Part shown: positions 18,361 through 26,407 of the stretch, in pieces
Layout of the letters: each line of letters begins with the position of its first letter
Numbering within the stretch: the first letter of the stretch is position 1
Position numbers and translations under genes: made by a program
The notes under the pieces: model-generated
Databases searched by the model: none
What the model saw: the letters and a program-made list of their open reading frames with translations, nothing else
What the model was told of the DNA's origin: nothing
Assembly (NCBI RefSeq): GCF_001591365.1
Contig: NZ_BCUT01000001.1
Span: forward strand, 2,976,001-3,040,000
Direction: 5' to 3'
DNA: 64,000 bases
Source of the DNA: Variovorax paradoxus NBRC 15149
GTDB taxonomy: Bacteria > Pseudomonadota > Gammaproteobacteria > Burkholderiales > Burkholderiaceae_C

Positions 18361-19328
18361 TCGCCGCACCCTTCCACGCCGGCGAGCGCGCGCTGCAAAT
18401 ACAGACGGGCTGGCGCGACCGCATGGAGGCCATGGGCCCGCGCGTGATCCGCGACTACATGCCCGACCAGCACCGCGAATTCTTCGCGCAGCTGCCCTTC
18501 CTCGTGGTTGGCAGCCTCGACGCCGACCTGCAGCCCTGGGCCAGCGTGCTCGCCGCGCCCGCCGGCTTCGCGCATTCGCCCGATGCCACGCACCTGCGCG
18601 TCGATGCGCTGCCGGCGGCCGGCGATCCGCTGGCCAGGCAGCTCGCGCAGGGTGCCACGCTCGGCCTGCTGGGCATCGAGCCGCACACGCGGCGGCGCAA
18701 CCGCATGAACGGCACGGTCGAGTCGCTCGATGCGGGCGGCTTCATGGTCGCGGTGCAGCAGAGCTTCGGCAACTGCCCGCGCTACATCCAGGCGCGCGAG
18801 CCGGAACTGGTGGCCGCACGCGGCGGCCGCGCGCCCGTGCAGCGGCTCGACGCGCTCGACCTCGACGCACAGCGCCTCATCGGCAGCGCCGACACGCTGT
18901 TCATCGCCACAGCGTACCCAGGCGATGCGGCCAGGGGCGACGCGGCCGATGCGCGCTGGCACGGTGTCGACGTGTCGCATCGCGGCGGGCGGCCCGGCTT
19001 TGTTCGCGTCGACGCGGGCGGCGTGCTCACGGTGCCCGACTTCAACGGCAACCGCTTCTTCAACACGCTGGGCAACCTGGTGGCCCATCCGCGTGCGGGC
19101 CTGCTGTTCATCGACTACGACAACGGCGATCTGCTGCATGTGGCGGCCACCGCGGAGCTGGTGCTGGACGGCCCCGAGATCGCCGAGTTCGAAGGCGCCG
19201 AGCGGCTGCTGCGGCTGCATGTGGAGCACGCACTGCGCCGGCCCGCTGCCCTGCCGCTGCGCTGGGGCGACGCGGCGCTGTCGCCGCACCTCGAAGGCAC
19301 CGGGCGCTGGGCTGCCGCGCGCGCCTGA
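18357..19328 (+). CDS. Pyridoxamine 5'-phosphate oxidase-like flavin-binding protein
   Basis: A 323-residue protein of the split-barrel FMN-binding type related to pyridoxamine phosphate oxidase (the COG3576-like branch). Two barrel-like halves can be seen: FFAQLPFLVVGSLDADLQPW near residue 45 and ADTLFIATAYPG near residue 180, with RPGFVRVDAGGVLTVPDFNG and NRFFNTLGNLVAHPRAGLLF further on. It is coupled to the GST gene by a 4-bp overlap, a pairing that suggests a common role in redox or detoxification. The exact reaction is unknown. It is convergent with the P450 gene. Confidence 0.85.
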   Translation: MIAAPFHAGERALQIQTGWRDRMEAMGPRVIRDYMPDQHREFFAQLPFLVVGSLDADLQPWASVLAAPAGFAHSPDATHLRVDALPAAGDPLARQLAQGATLGLLGIEPHTRRRNRMNGTVESLDAGGFMVAVQQSFGNCPRYIQAREPELVAARGGRAPVQRLDALDLDAQRLIGSADTLFIATAYPGDAARGDAADARWHGVDVSHRGGRPGFVRVDAGGVLTVPDFNGNRFFNTLGNLVAHPRAGLLFIDYDNGDLLHVAATAELVLDGPEIAEFEGAERLLRLHVEHALRRPAALPLRWGDAALSPHLEGTGRWAAARA

Positions 19329-19348
19329 CGGACTTCGCGCTCCCGTCA

Positions 19349-20527
19349 TCAATGAAAGACGGGAATGCGCGCGGCAACCGAGGGCCGGTAGTGCCAGCCG
19401 CGCTCGCGCAGCACCGCGAGATCGGGCGTGCGATGCAGCACGGCCTCGAGCCCCGCCGCCGCCAGCGTGCAGGCCAGCGCCTGGCCCGGGCAGGCGTGCA
19501 TGCCGTGGCCGAAGCCCAGCATGCGGCGCCGCGCGCACACGAGGCTGAAGCGCTCGGGCTCGGGGTTGAACGCCGGATCGCGGTTGGCCGCGGCCAGCAC
19601 CAGCAGCACCGCATCGCCCGCCGCCAGCGGCGTGCCCGCGATGGTGACGGGCTCGGCCACGAAGCGCCGCGTGTTGTGCACCGAGGGGTCGTGCCGCGCC
19701 GTTTCTTCCACGATCGCCAGCAGCCCGCCCTGGGTCTGCGCGGCCTCTTGCAGCGACGGCTCGCGCATCACCGCGACCAGGCTGTTGCCGAGCAGGCCGG
19801 CCGTCGCATCGCAGGTCTGCGAGAGCAGGCCGACGAGGTTCGCGAGCAGCGCGCGCGAGAGCGGCGCACTGGCCTGGCTTTCGGCGAGCGCGGCCGCGAG
19901 CAGTGTTCCATCGCGTGGCGCTGCGCCCGCGGCCAGCGCCTCGAAGCGCGTCATGAGTGCGCCCGCGGCCGCGCTCGCATCCTGCAACTGCTCCTCCGTG
20001 GACAGCGGCGACAGGCAGGCGACAAAATCGCGCATCCACCGGTCCACCTGCGGCAGCGCCTCATCGGCAAAGCCCAGCAGGTGCGCGACAGTCCGCACCG
20101 GCATGGAAAACAGCGCGTCCGATAGAGGCTGCGCCGGCACATCGCGAGCAACCCGCAAGGCCGCCGTGCGCACTGCGCCCAGGTCCAGTCCCGCCAGCGC
20201 ACGCTGCAGCGCGGGCCGATGGGCCTGGTGCGCCGTGCCGTCGTTCATGCGCACGAGGTGGCCGAACACCTCGCCTGCCGCGCTGCCCGCAATGGCGCGC
20301 GGCACCGGCTCGGCCGCCGGCCGCACGCGCAGCGCGCCGTGCGCGAGCAGCAGCGATTCGATCACCTCCGCGCGGCTCGCGACCCACAGGCGCAGCGCCT
20401 CGTTCCACGCGAGCGGCGGCCCCGCGCGCAGTTCGGCGTAGTAGGGATAGGGATCGGCATGCGTGACGGCCGCGACGGGGTCGAGCGGCATGCCGTCGAA
20501 GGCGGAGGGCGTGGGGCTTGTGTTCAT
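19349..20527 (-). CDS. Cytochrome P450 with altered oxygen-activation motif
   Basis: A 392-residue soluble bacterial P450. The haem loop is GFGHGMHACPG, with the thiolate ligand at Cys346, and the K-helix ExxR is Glu275-Arg278 (ETAR). In the I-helix the usual AGxDT motif reads SQTCDAT (residues 236-242): the acid Asp240 is kept, but the following Thr is Ala241. This resembles P450s that use substrate-assisted or peroxide chemistry. No ferredoxin partner is adjacent. Its start faces an ArsR-type regulator across 83 bp that contain a strong palindrome, so expression is probably controlled by that regulator. Confidence 0.93.
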   Translation of the reverse strand: MNTSPTPSAFDGMPLDPVAAVTHADPYPYYAELRAGPPLAWNEALRLWVASRAEVIESLLLAHGALRVRPAAEPVPRAIAGSAAGEVFGHLVRMNDGTAHQAHRPALQRALAGLDLGAVRTAALRVARDVPAQPLSDALFSMPVRTVAHLLGFADEALPQVDRWMRDFVACLSPLSTEEQLQDASAAAGALMTRFEALAAGAAPRDGTLLAAALAESQASAPLSRALLANLVGLLSQTCDATAGLLGNSLVAVMREPSLQEAAQTQGGLLAIVEETARHDPSVHNTRRFVAEPVTIAGTPLAAGDAVLLVLAAANRDPAFNPEPERFSLVCARRRMLGFGHGMHACPGQALACTLAAAGLEAVLHRTPDLAVLRERGWHYRPSVAARIPVFH

Positions 20528-20555
20528 GCCGCGCAGTGTGCAATTGCCGCCGCCG

Positions 20556-20583
20556 CCACACTTCGGCCGCGAACGAAGTGTGG
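20556..20583. promoter_or_regulatory. Palindromic operator between P450 and ArsR genes
   Basis: CCACACTTCG (20556-20565) and CGAAGTGTGG (20574-20583) form a perfect 10-bp inverted repeat with an 8-bp spacer, centred in the 83-bp divergent gap. This fits a dimeric winged-helix repressor. It would give joint control of the P450 gene and the ArsR gene. Confidence 0.75.
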
Positions 20584-20610
20584 GATGCGGCGGCGTCTTA
20601 GGATCGGCGC

Positions 20611-21312
20611 ATGGACACGAGCTCTTCTTCTTCCTCCAATGCCGACGTGCAGCTGGCCCGCCTGGCCGGCGCCATCGCCGAGCCCGCGCGCGCCCGCATG
20701 CTGAGCTGCCTGATGGACGGCCATGCGCGCACCGCGACCGAGCTGGCCACCGTGGCCGAGGTGGCCGCCTCCACCGCCAGCGCGCACCTCGCGCGCCTCA
20801 AGGAAGAGCGGCTGGTCGAGCTGCTCGTGCAGGGCAAGCACCGCTACTTCCGGCTGGCGGGCGACAACGTGGCGGCCGCGCTCGAAAGCCTGATGGTGGT
20901 GGCCGGCGCGCCGCACGCCGCGCAGTTCAAGCCCAGCACGCCGAGCCGCCTGCGCGCCGCGCGCACCTGCTACGACCACATGGCCGGCGCCGCGGGCGTC
21001 GCGCTGCACGACCGGCTGCATGCGCAGGGCTGGCTCAGCGGCCTGCAGAGCGGCTCGTACGAGCTCACGCCCGAAGGCGCCATCGCGCTGGAGAGCCTGG
21101 GCGTGGAGGTGGATGCGGTGCGCCGCTCGCGCCGGCGCTTTGCCTGCGCCTGCCTCGACTGGAGCGAGCGGCGCCCGCACCTGGGCGGCGCACTCGGCGC
21201 GGCATGGCTCCAGCTGTCGCTGCGCCGCGGCTGGGTGCGCCAGGAGCTCGACGGCCGCGCGCTGGCGCTCACGCCCAAGGCGCAGCGCGAGATGCCCGAG
21301 CTCTTTGCCTGA
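20611..21312 (+). CDS. ArsR-family winged-helix regulator
   Basis: A 233-residue regulator. Residues 15-95 form an ArsR-type HTH: EPARARMLSCLMDGHARTATEL, then AASTASAHLARLKEERLVEL and the wing HRYFRL. There is no ELCVCDL-type metal-binding motif in the recognition region. The C-terminal half (residues 110-233) is an extra domain with CYDHMAGAAGV and RFACACLDWSERRPHLGGAL, as in the longer ArsR homologues that do not sense metals. It is divergent from the P450 gene and probably represses it. Its start, MDTSSSSSSNADVQ, has a Ser-rich leader. Confidence 0.9.
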   Translation: MDTSSSSSSNADVQLARLAGAIAEPARARMLSCLMDGHARTATELATVAEVAASTASAHLARLKEERLVELLVQGKHRYFRLAGDNVAAALESLMVVAGAPHAAQFKPSTPSRLRAARTCYDHMAGAAGVALHDRLHAQGWLSGLQSGSYELTPEGAIALESLGVEVDAVRRSRRRFACACLDWSERRPHLGGALGAAWLQLSLRRGWVRQELDGRALALTPKAQREMPELFA

Positions 21313-21321
21313 AGCGCGCGC

Positions 21322-22332
21322 TCAGGCCTTCAGCTTGAGCAGGTAGATCATCGGCCCGGCCATCGCCAGGTCCAATTCGAGGAAGCTCTCGAAATCCTTG
21401 CCCGCCATCCAGTACGCATCCCAGTTGTTGCGCTTGATGGTCTTCTGCCAGACATCGGCGTTGGTGGCGCGGTGCACCGCCTCGAGCAGCACGGCCCGGC
21501 GCTCCGCCGTCACCTTCTTGCCGGTGAGCACGCCGCGCCAGTTGGCCAGGTCGGCGTCCACGCCCTGCTCGCGCACCGACGGAATGCCCAGGAAGGGCCG
21601 CTTCGACGACACGCCGATCGCGCGCAGCGTGCCGTTGGAAAGACCCGCGCTGAACTCGCTGAAGCCCGAGATGCCCGCCACGGCCTTGCCGGTGGCAAGT
21701 GCTTCCACCACCTGCGCGCCGCCCGGGTAGGGCTGGTAGACCAGGCCCGCGGTGTTGCCGGCCACGCGGGCCAGCATGCCGGCGTACATGTGGTCCACGC
21801 CGCCGGCCGAGCCACCCGCGATGACGGCCTTGGCCGCATCGGTGCGCAGCTGGGCGATCAGGTCCTTGGGCGTCTTGATCGGCGAATCGGCCTTCACGGC
21901 CACCACCTCGTAGTCGCTGGTGAGGCGCGCGACCGGCGCCACCTGCGCCATGGTGACGGCCGGCTTCTGCAGCGCCACCGCGCCGACCATGACCATGCCG
22001 CTCATCAGCAGGGTGTCGGGGTCGGCGTCGTATTTCTCGACGTACTTGGCGAGGCCGATGGTGCCGCCCTTGCCGCCGATGTTCTCGTAGACCACATCGC
22101 CCGCCGCGCCCGAGGCCAGCAGCGCCGCGCCGAGCGCGCGGCCGGTCTGGTCCCAGCCGCCGCCTTCGTTGGCCGGAATCACGATGCGCAGCTTCGAAAC
22201 GAGCTGCGGCTCGGCCGCGCCGGCCAGACGGGGCCACAGCAGCGCAGGCCCGGCCCCGGCGGCAGCGGCCGCGCCCGCCATCCATGCATTGAAGTTGCGG
22301 CGAGAAAGCTTCCCGGGCGACGAGCGAGACAT
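21322..22332 (-). CDS. Bug-family (TctC-like) periplasmic receptor with Tat signal
   Basis: A 336-residue binding protein of the tricarboxylate receptor family. The N-terminus MSRSSPGKLSRRNFNAWMAG carries a twin-arginine motif (SRRNFN), so it is probably exported folded. The mature part has VIPANEGGGWDQTGRALGAAL and the ligand-loop region ENIGGKGGTIGLAKYV. The ATG at 22332 is used; an in-frame start at 22389 lies upstream of the Tat motif. No permease genes are adjacent. The gene is convergent with the ArsR gene (9-bp gap), and a perfect 22-bp palindrome lies upstream. Confidence 0.9.
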   Translation of the reverse strand: MSRSSPGKLSRRNFNAWMAGAAAAAGAGPALLWPRLAGAAEPQLVSKLRIVIPANEGGGWDQTGRALGAALLASGAAGDVVYENIGGKGGTIGLAKYVEKYDADPDTLLMSGMVMVGAVALQKPAVTMAQVAPVARLTSDYEVVAVKADSPIKTPKDLIAQLRTDAAKAVIAGGSAGGVDHMYAGMLARVAGNTAGLVYQPYPGGAQVVEALATGKAVAGISGFSEFSAGLSNGTLRAIGVSSKRPFLGIPSVREQGVDADLANWRGVLTGKKVTAERRAVLLEAVHRATNADVWQKTIKRNNWDAYWMAGKDFESFLELDLAMAGPMIYLLKLKA

Positions 22333-22386
22333 TTTGTTTCCGGTTGTGAGAAAGGTTGCCGGATGATGTCCGCGAAATGCGTCGCC

Positions 22387-22408
22387 CACCTACTTTCGAA
22401 AGTAGGTG
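22387..22408. promoter_or_regulatory. Perfect 22-bp palindrome upstream of Bug receptor gene
   Basis: CACCTACTTTC followed directly by GAAAGTAGGTG, without spacer, lies between the AMP nucleosidase stop and the Bug receptor start, both on the minus strand. No T-run follows on either strand, so it is not a standard terminator. It may be an operator or a small repeat unit; similar TACTTTC tracts occur in the family B element at 14.2-14.7 kb. Confidence 0.5.
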
Positions 22409-22431
22409 AAAACCCTAGGTAAGCCCGGCGG

Positions 22432-23949
22432 TTACTGGAAGGCGACCTCCGCGAAGCTGCGCAGCTTGCGGCTGTGCAGCCGGGTCGAACCCTGCTCGCG
22501 CAGGATGTCGATGGCCCGCATGCCGATGCGCAGGTGCTGCTCCACGCGCTCGCGGTAGAAGTGGTTGGCCATGCCCGGCAGCTTGATCTCGCCGTGCAGC
22601 GGTTTGTCGCTCACGCACAACAAAGTGCCGTAGGGCACGCGAAAGCGGAAGCCGTTGGCCGCGATGGTGGCGCTTTCCATGTCGAGCGCCACGGCCCGGC
22701 TCTGGCTGAAGCGGCGCTGCGGCTGGTTGCCCGGCAGCAGCTCCCAGTTGCGGTTGTCGGTGCTCGCCACCGTGCCGGTGCGCATGATCTTCTTGAGGTC
22801 CGGGCCCGTGTAGCGCGTGACGTCGGCCACGGCTTTTTCCAGCGCGAGCTGGATTTCCGAAAGCGCCGGAATCGGCACCCACAGCGGCAGTTCCTCGTCG
22901 AGCACGTGGTCCTCGCGCACATAGGCATGCGCCAGCACGTAGTCGCCGAGCTGCTGCGCGTTGCGCAGGCCCGCGCAGTGGCCCAGCATCATCCAGGCAT
23001 GCGGGCGCAGCACGGCGATGTGGTCGGTGATGGTCTTGGCATTGGCCGGGCCGACGCCGATGTTCACCATGCTGATGCCGCTGCAGTCCTCGCGCACCAG
23101 GTGGTAGGCCGGCATCTGCGGCAGGCGCGGCGGCGCCGTGCCCTGGCTGCCGTCGAGCAGGCCGCCGTAGTTGGTGCTGGCGCCCGCGGCCAGCCCGCGC
23201 CGGCGCGTGACCACGTTGCCGGGCTCGATGAAGGCCACGTACTCGCTCTTCTCGTCGGCCATGGCCTCGTGGCCCAGCCGCACGAACTCGTCGATGTAGA
23301 ACTGGTAGTTGGTGAACAGCACGAAATTCTGGAACCACTCGGGCGCGGTGCCGGTGTAGTGCCGCAGCCGGTGCAGCGAATAGTCCACGCGCGCCGCCGT
23401 GAAGAGCGACAGCGGCTGCGCCTCGCCCGCCAGCGCCTCGTAGGTGCCATTGGCAATGCCGTCGTCCATCACGCCCAGGTCGGGCAGGTCGAACACGTCG
23501 CGCATCAGCGCGCGGCGCTCCTCGCTCATCGTGCCTTCGATGTGGTCGTTCTCGGCAAAGGAGAAGTGGATGGGAATCGGCTGCGTGCTGGTGCCCACCT
23601 CGATCTCGACCTGGTGGTTCTCCAGCAGCAGGCGGAACTGGTCGAGGTAGTAGCGCGAGAACAGGTCGGGCCGCGTCAGCGTGGTCTCGTAGCGGCCCGG
23701 CCCGGCGACGAAGCCATAGCTCAGCCCCGCATTGGCCGGCGGCGTGTGGCGCGAGACGGTGTGCGTGTGCACCCGCACGAACGGGTAGCAGGCCCGCACC
23801 CGGCCCGGCAGCGCCTCCCCGGCCACGAAGCGCAGCATCGATTCGCGCAGGTGCGCGAGGCCCCCCTGGTAGATGGACTTGACCTGTTCGAGTGCGGCGG
23901 CGGCGTCGTTGAAGCGGGCGGGAGCGACGAAAGTGGGCATGTAGGGCAT
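22432..23949 (-). CDS. amn: AMP nucleosidase
   Basis: A 505-residue enzyme that splits AMP into adenine and ribose 5-phosphate, tuning adenylate levels. The N-terminal AMN domain (about residues 1-190) precedes the nucleoside-phosphorylase-like catalytic domain, where ISMVNIGVGPANAKTITDHI and the CLP-like ALDMESATIAANGFRFRVPY segment hold the active site. Length matches the family. The start could be the ATG at 23949 or at 23940; neither has a clear ribosome-binding site. It is divergent from the ketopantoate reductase gene by 108 bp. Confidence 0.95.
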   Translation of the reverse strand: MPYMPTFVAPARFNDAAAALEQVKSIYQGGLAHLRESMLRFVAGEALPGRVRACYPFVRVHTHTVSRHTPPANAGLSYGFVAGPGRYETTLTRPDLFSRYYLDQFRLLLENHQVEIEVGTSTQPIPIHFSFAENDHIEGTMSEERRALMRDVFDLPDLGVMDDGIANGTYEALAGEAQPLSLFTAARVDYSLHRLRHYTGTAPEWFQNFVLFTNYQFYIDEFVRLGHEAMADEKSEYVAFIEPGNVVTRRRGLAAGASTNYGGLLDGSQGTAPPRLPQMPAYHLVREDCSGISMVNIGVGPANAKTITDHIAVLRPHAWMMLGHCAGLRNAQQLGDYVLAHAYVREDHVLDEELPLWVPIPALSEIQLALEKAVADVTRYTGPDLKKIMRTGTVASTDNRNWELLPGNQPQRRFSQSRAVALDMESATIAANGFRFRVPYGTLLCVSDKPLHGEIKLPGMANHFYRERVEQHLRIGMRAIDILREQGSTRLHSRKLRSFAEVAFQ

Positions 23950-24057
23950 GACGGCATTGTGCAATGCCAATGCGGCGCCGGCATGCCCGCCCGCTGCGGC
24001 GCGGCGGCCGAACGGCTAACCTCGAAGCCTCCTGCAGACAACCAAGGAATCGAATCG

Positions 24058-24954
24058 ATGAAAGTCGCAGTCATGGGCGCCGGCGCAGTCGGCTGCTACT
24101 ACGGCGCCATGCTGGCGCGCGCGGGCCACGAGGTGGTGCTGATCGGCCGGCCTTCGCACGTGGAGGCCGTGCGCGCCCACGGGCTGCGGCTGGAGACGAA
24201 GACCTTCGACGAGCACGTGCCGCTCGGCGCAAGCACCGAGCCCAGCGCGGTGCAGGGCGCCCAGCTTGTGCTCTTCTGCGTGAAGTCCACCGACACCGAA
24301 GCGGCCGCGGCGCAGATCGGGCCGCATCTGTCGCGCGATGCGCTGGTGCTCACGCTGCAGAACGGCGTCGACAACGACGAGCGCGTGCGCGCGGCGCTGC
24401 CGTCCAGCGAGGTGGCCGCCGCCGTGGTCTATGTCGCCACCGAGATGGCCGGCCCCGGCCACGTGAAGCACCACGGCCGCGGCGAGCTGGTGATCGCGCC
24501 GTCGCGCCACAGCGAGCAAGTGGCGCAGCAGCTGGTGGCCGCCGGCGTGCCCACGCAGATTTCCGGCAACGTGCGCGGCTCGCTCTGGGCCAAGCTGGTG
24601 CTGAACTGCGCCTACAACGCGCTGTCGGCCGTGTCGCAGCTGCCCTACGGCGAGCTCGTGAAGGGCGTTGGCGTGGCCGAGGTGATCCGCGACGTGGTCG
24701 CAGAATGCCTGGCCGTGGCCAGGGCCGAGGGCGTCGAGATTCCGGGCGATACCGATGCGGCCATCCGCGGCATCGCGCAATCGATGCCCTCGCAGTATTC
24801 ATCGACCGCGCAGGACCTCGCACGCGGCAAGCCCAGCGAGATCGACCACCTCAACGGCTTCGTCGTGCGCCGCGGCGAGGCGCTCGGCGTGCCCACGCCC
24901 GCCAACCGCGTGCTGTTCGTGATGGTGAAGCTGCTCGAGGGCAAGCAGCGCTAG
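24058..24954 (+). CDS. 2-dehydropantoate 2-reductase family protein
   Basis: A 298-residue NADPH-dependent reductase of the ApbA/PanE family, which makes pantoate for coenzyme A. The Rossmann motif GAGAVGCYYGAMLARAG is at the N-terminus, the FCVKSTDTE loop follows, and the catalytic Lys is in RGSLWAKLVLNCAYNALSA. AAGGAA lies before the ATG at 24058. Many bacteria have several such paralogues and not all act in pantothenate synthesis, so no gene symbol is given. Its TAG stop and that of the convergent glutathione reductase share the palindrome CTAG (24951-24954). Confidence 0.9.
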   Translation: MKVAVMGAGAVGCYYGAMLARAGHEVVLIGRPSHVEAVRAHGLRLETKTFDEHVPLGASTEPSAVQGAQLVLFCVKSTDTEAAAAQIGPHLSRDALVLTLQNGVDNDERVRAALPSSEVAAAVVYVATEMAGPGHVKHHGRGELVIAPSRHSEQVAQQLVAAGVPTQISGNVRGSLWAKLVLNCAYNALSAVSQLPYGELVKGVGVAEVIRDVVAECLAVARAEGVEIPGDTDAAIRGIAQSMPSQYSSTAQDLARGKPSEIDHLNGFVVRRGEALGVPTPANRVLFVMVKLLEGKQR

Positions 24955-26309
24955 CCTGGCATGGGTTCGCGCATCGTCACGAACTCTTCGGCCGCCGTCG
25001 GGTGGATGCCGATGGTGCTGTCGAACAGCGCCTTGGTCGCGCCCGCGCGCATCGCCACGGCAAAGCCCTGCACCACCTCGCCCGCATCGGCGCCCACCAT
25101 GTGCAGGCCGACCACGCGGTCGCTGGCCTTGTCGACCACCAGCTTCATGAAGGTGCGCTCGGTGCGGCCCGACAGCGTGTGGCGCAGCGACTTGAATTCG
25201 CTCGAGAACACCGCCACGTCGCCGAACTTCGCGCGCGCGTCGAGCTCGGTGTAGCCGCAGGTGCCGATGTTGGGGTGCGTGAACACGGCCGTCGGAATGA
25301 ACTCGTAGTCGAGCCGGCGCCGGCCCTTGCCGAAGAGTTCGTCGACCACCACCATCGCCTCGGCCAGCGCCACCGGCGTGAGCTGCACGCGCGTGGACAC
25401 GTCGCCCACCGCATGGATCGACGGCACCGAGCTGCGGTAGTGCGCATCGACCGCGATGGCGCCGCGCTCGTCGAGCTTCACGCCCGCCGCTTCCAGGCCG
25501 AGTCCCTGGGTGTTGGGCACGCGCCCCGTCGCAAACAGCACCGTGTCGGCTTCGATCTGCTGGCCGCGCGCGAGCGTGACCGTGAGCCCGTGCGCCCCGC
25601 GCGTGATCGAGGTGGCCTCGCAGTTCAGCCGCACGTCGACGCCCGCCTTGCCCATCTCGTTGGCCAGGAACTGCCGCACGTCGTCGTCGAAGCCGGTGAG
25701 CAGGTGCGCGCGGCGGTGCAGCTGCGTCACCTGGGCGCCCAGGCCGTTGAAGATCGATGCGAACTCGCAGGCGATGTAGCCGCCGCCCACGACCAGCAGG
25801 CGCTTGGGGAACGGGTCGAGGTCGAACATCGCATCGGAAGTGGCGATGTGCTCGCGGCCCGGAAAGTCGGGCACGTAGGGTGTGCCGCCGGTGGCCACCA
25901 GCAGATGGCGCGCGGTGTGGCGCTTGCTGTCGACCTCGACCGTGTGGCCGTCGAGCAGCTGCGCCCAGCCGGTGACCAGCACCACGCCGGAATTCTTCAG
26001 CAGCGAGGCATAGACGCCGTTGAGCCGCTTGATTTCCTTCGCGCGCTGCGCCTTGAGATGCGCCCAGTCGAACTGCGGCGCCTGCGGCAGCTGCCAGCCG
26101 TAGCCCGCGGCTTCCTCGAAGGATTCGGCATAGCCGGCCGCGTAGCTGTAGAGCTTCTTCGGAATGCAGCCCACGTTGACGCAGGTGCCGCCAAGGTCGG
26201 CCGCCTCGGCCAGGCCCACGCGCACCCCCTGCTGGGCCGCCATGCGCGCGGCGCGCACGCCGCCGCTGCCGCCGCCGATGACGAAAAGATCGAAGTCGAA
26301 TGTGGGCAT
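24951..26309 (-). CDS. gor: Glutathione-disulfide reductase
   Basis: A 452-residue flavoprotein that reduces glutathione disulfide with NADPH in the cytosol. The FAD motif VIGGGSGGVRAARMA leads to the redox pair Cys43/Cys48 in GGTCVNVGCIPKKLYSYAA. The second nucleotide motif is VVGGGYIACEFA, and HRRAHLL with basic residues fits NADPH preference. The C-terminal catalytic dyad is in IGIHPTAAEEF. The ATG at 26309 gives the usual MPTFDFDLFVIGGG start. The gene may be transcribed after the Q-rich protein gene, 98 bp upstream on the same strand. Confidence 0.96.
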   Translation of the reverse strand: MPTFDFDLFVIGGGSGGVRAARMAAQQGVRVGLAEAADLGGTCVNVGCIPKKLYSYAAGYAESFEEAAGYGWQLPQAPQFDWAHLKAQRAKEIKRLNGVYASLLKNSGVVLVTGWAQLLDGHTVEVDSKRHTARHLLVATGGTPYVPDFPGREHIATSDAMFDLDPFPKRLLVVGGGYIACEFASIFNGLGAQVTQLHRRAHLLTGFDDDVRQFLANEMGKAGVDVRLNCEATSITRGAHGLTVTLARGQQIEADTVLFATGRVPNTQGLGLEAAGVKLDERGAIAVDAHYRSSVPSIHAVGDVSTRVQLTPVALAEAMVVVDELFGKGRRRLDYEFIPTAVFTHPNIGTCGYTELDARAKFGDVAVFSSEFKSLRHTLSGRTERTFMKLVVDKASDRVVGLHMVGADAGEVVQGFAVAMRAGATKALFDSTIGIHPTAAEEFVTMREPMPG

Positions 26310-26407
26310 GAAAAGACGCTCCTTGGCGGCGACTGTAGCCGCCGGCCGAGGGCGCCGCTTGCGGCGGGACTTGCGCGGAGCGATGGCACCGTGCAAGCCC
26401 TGGAGGT

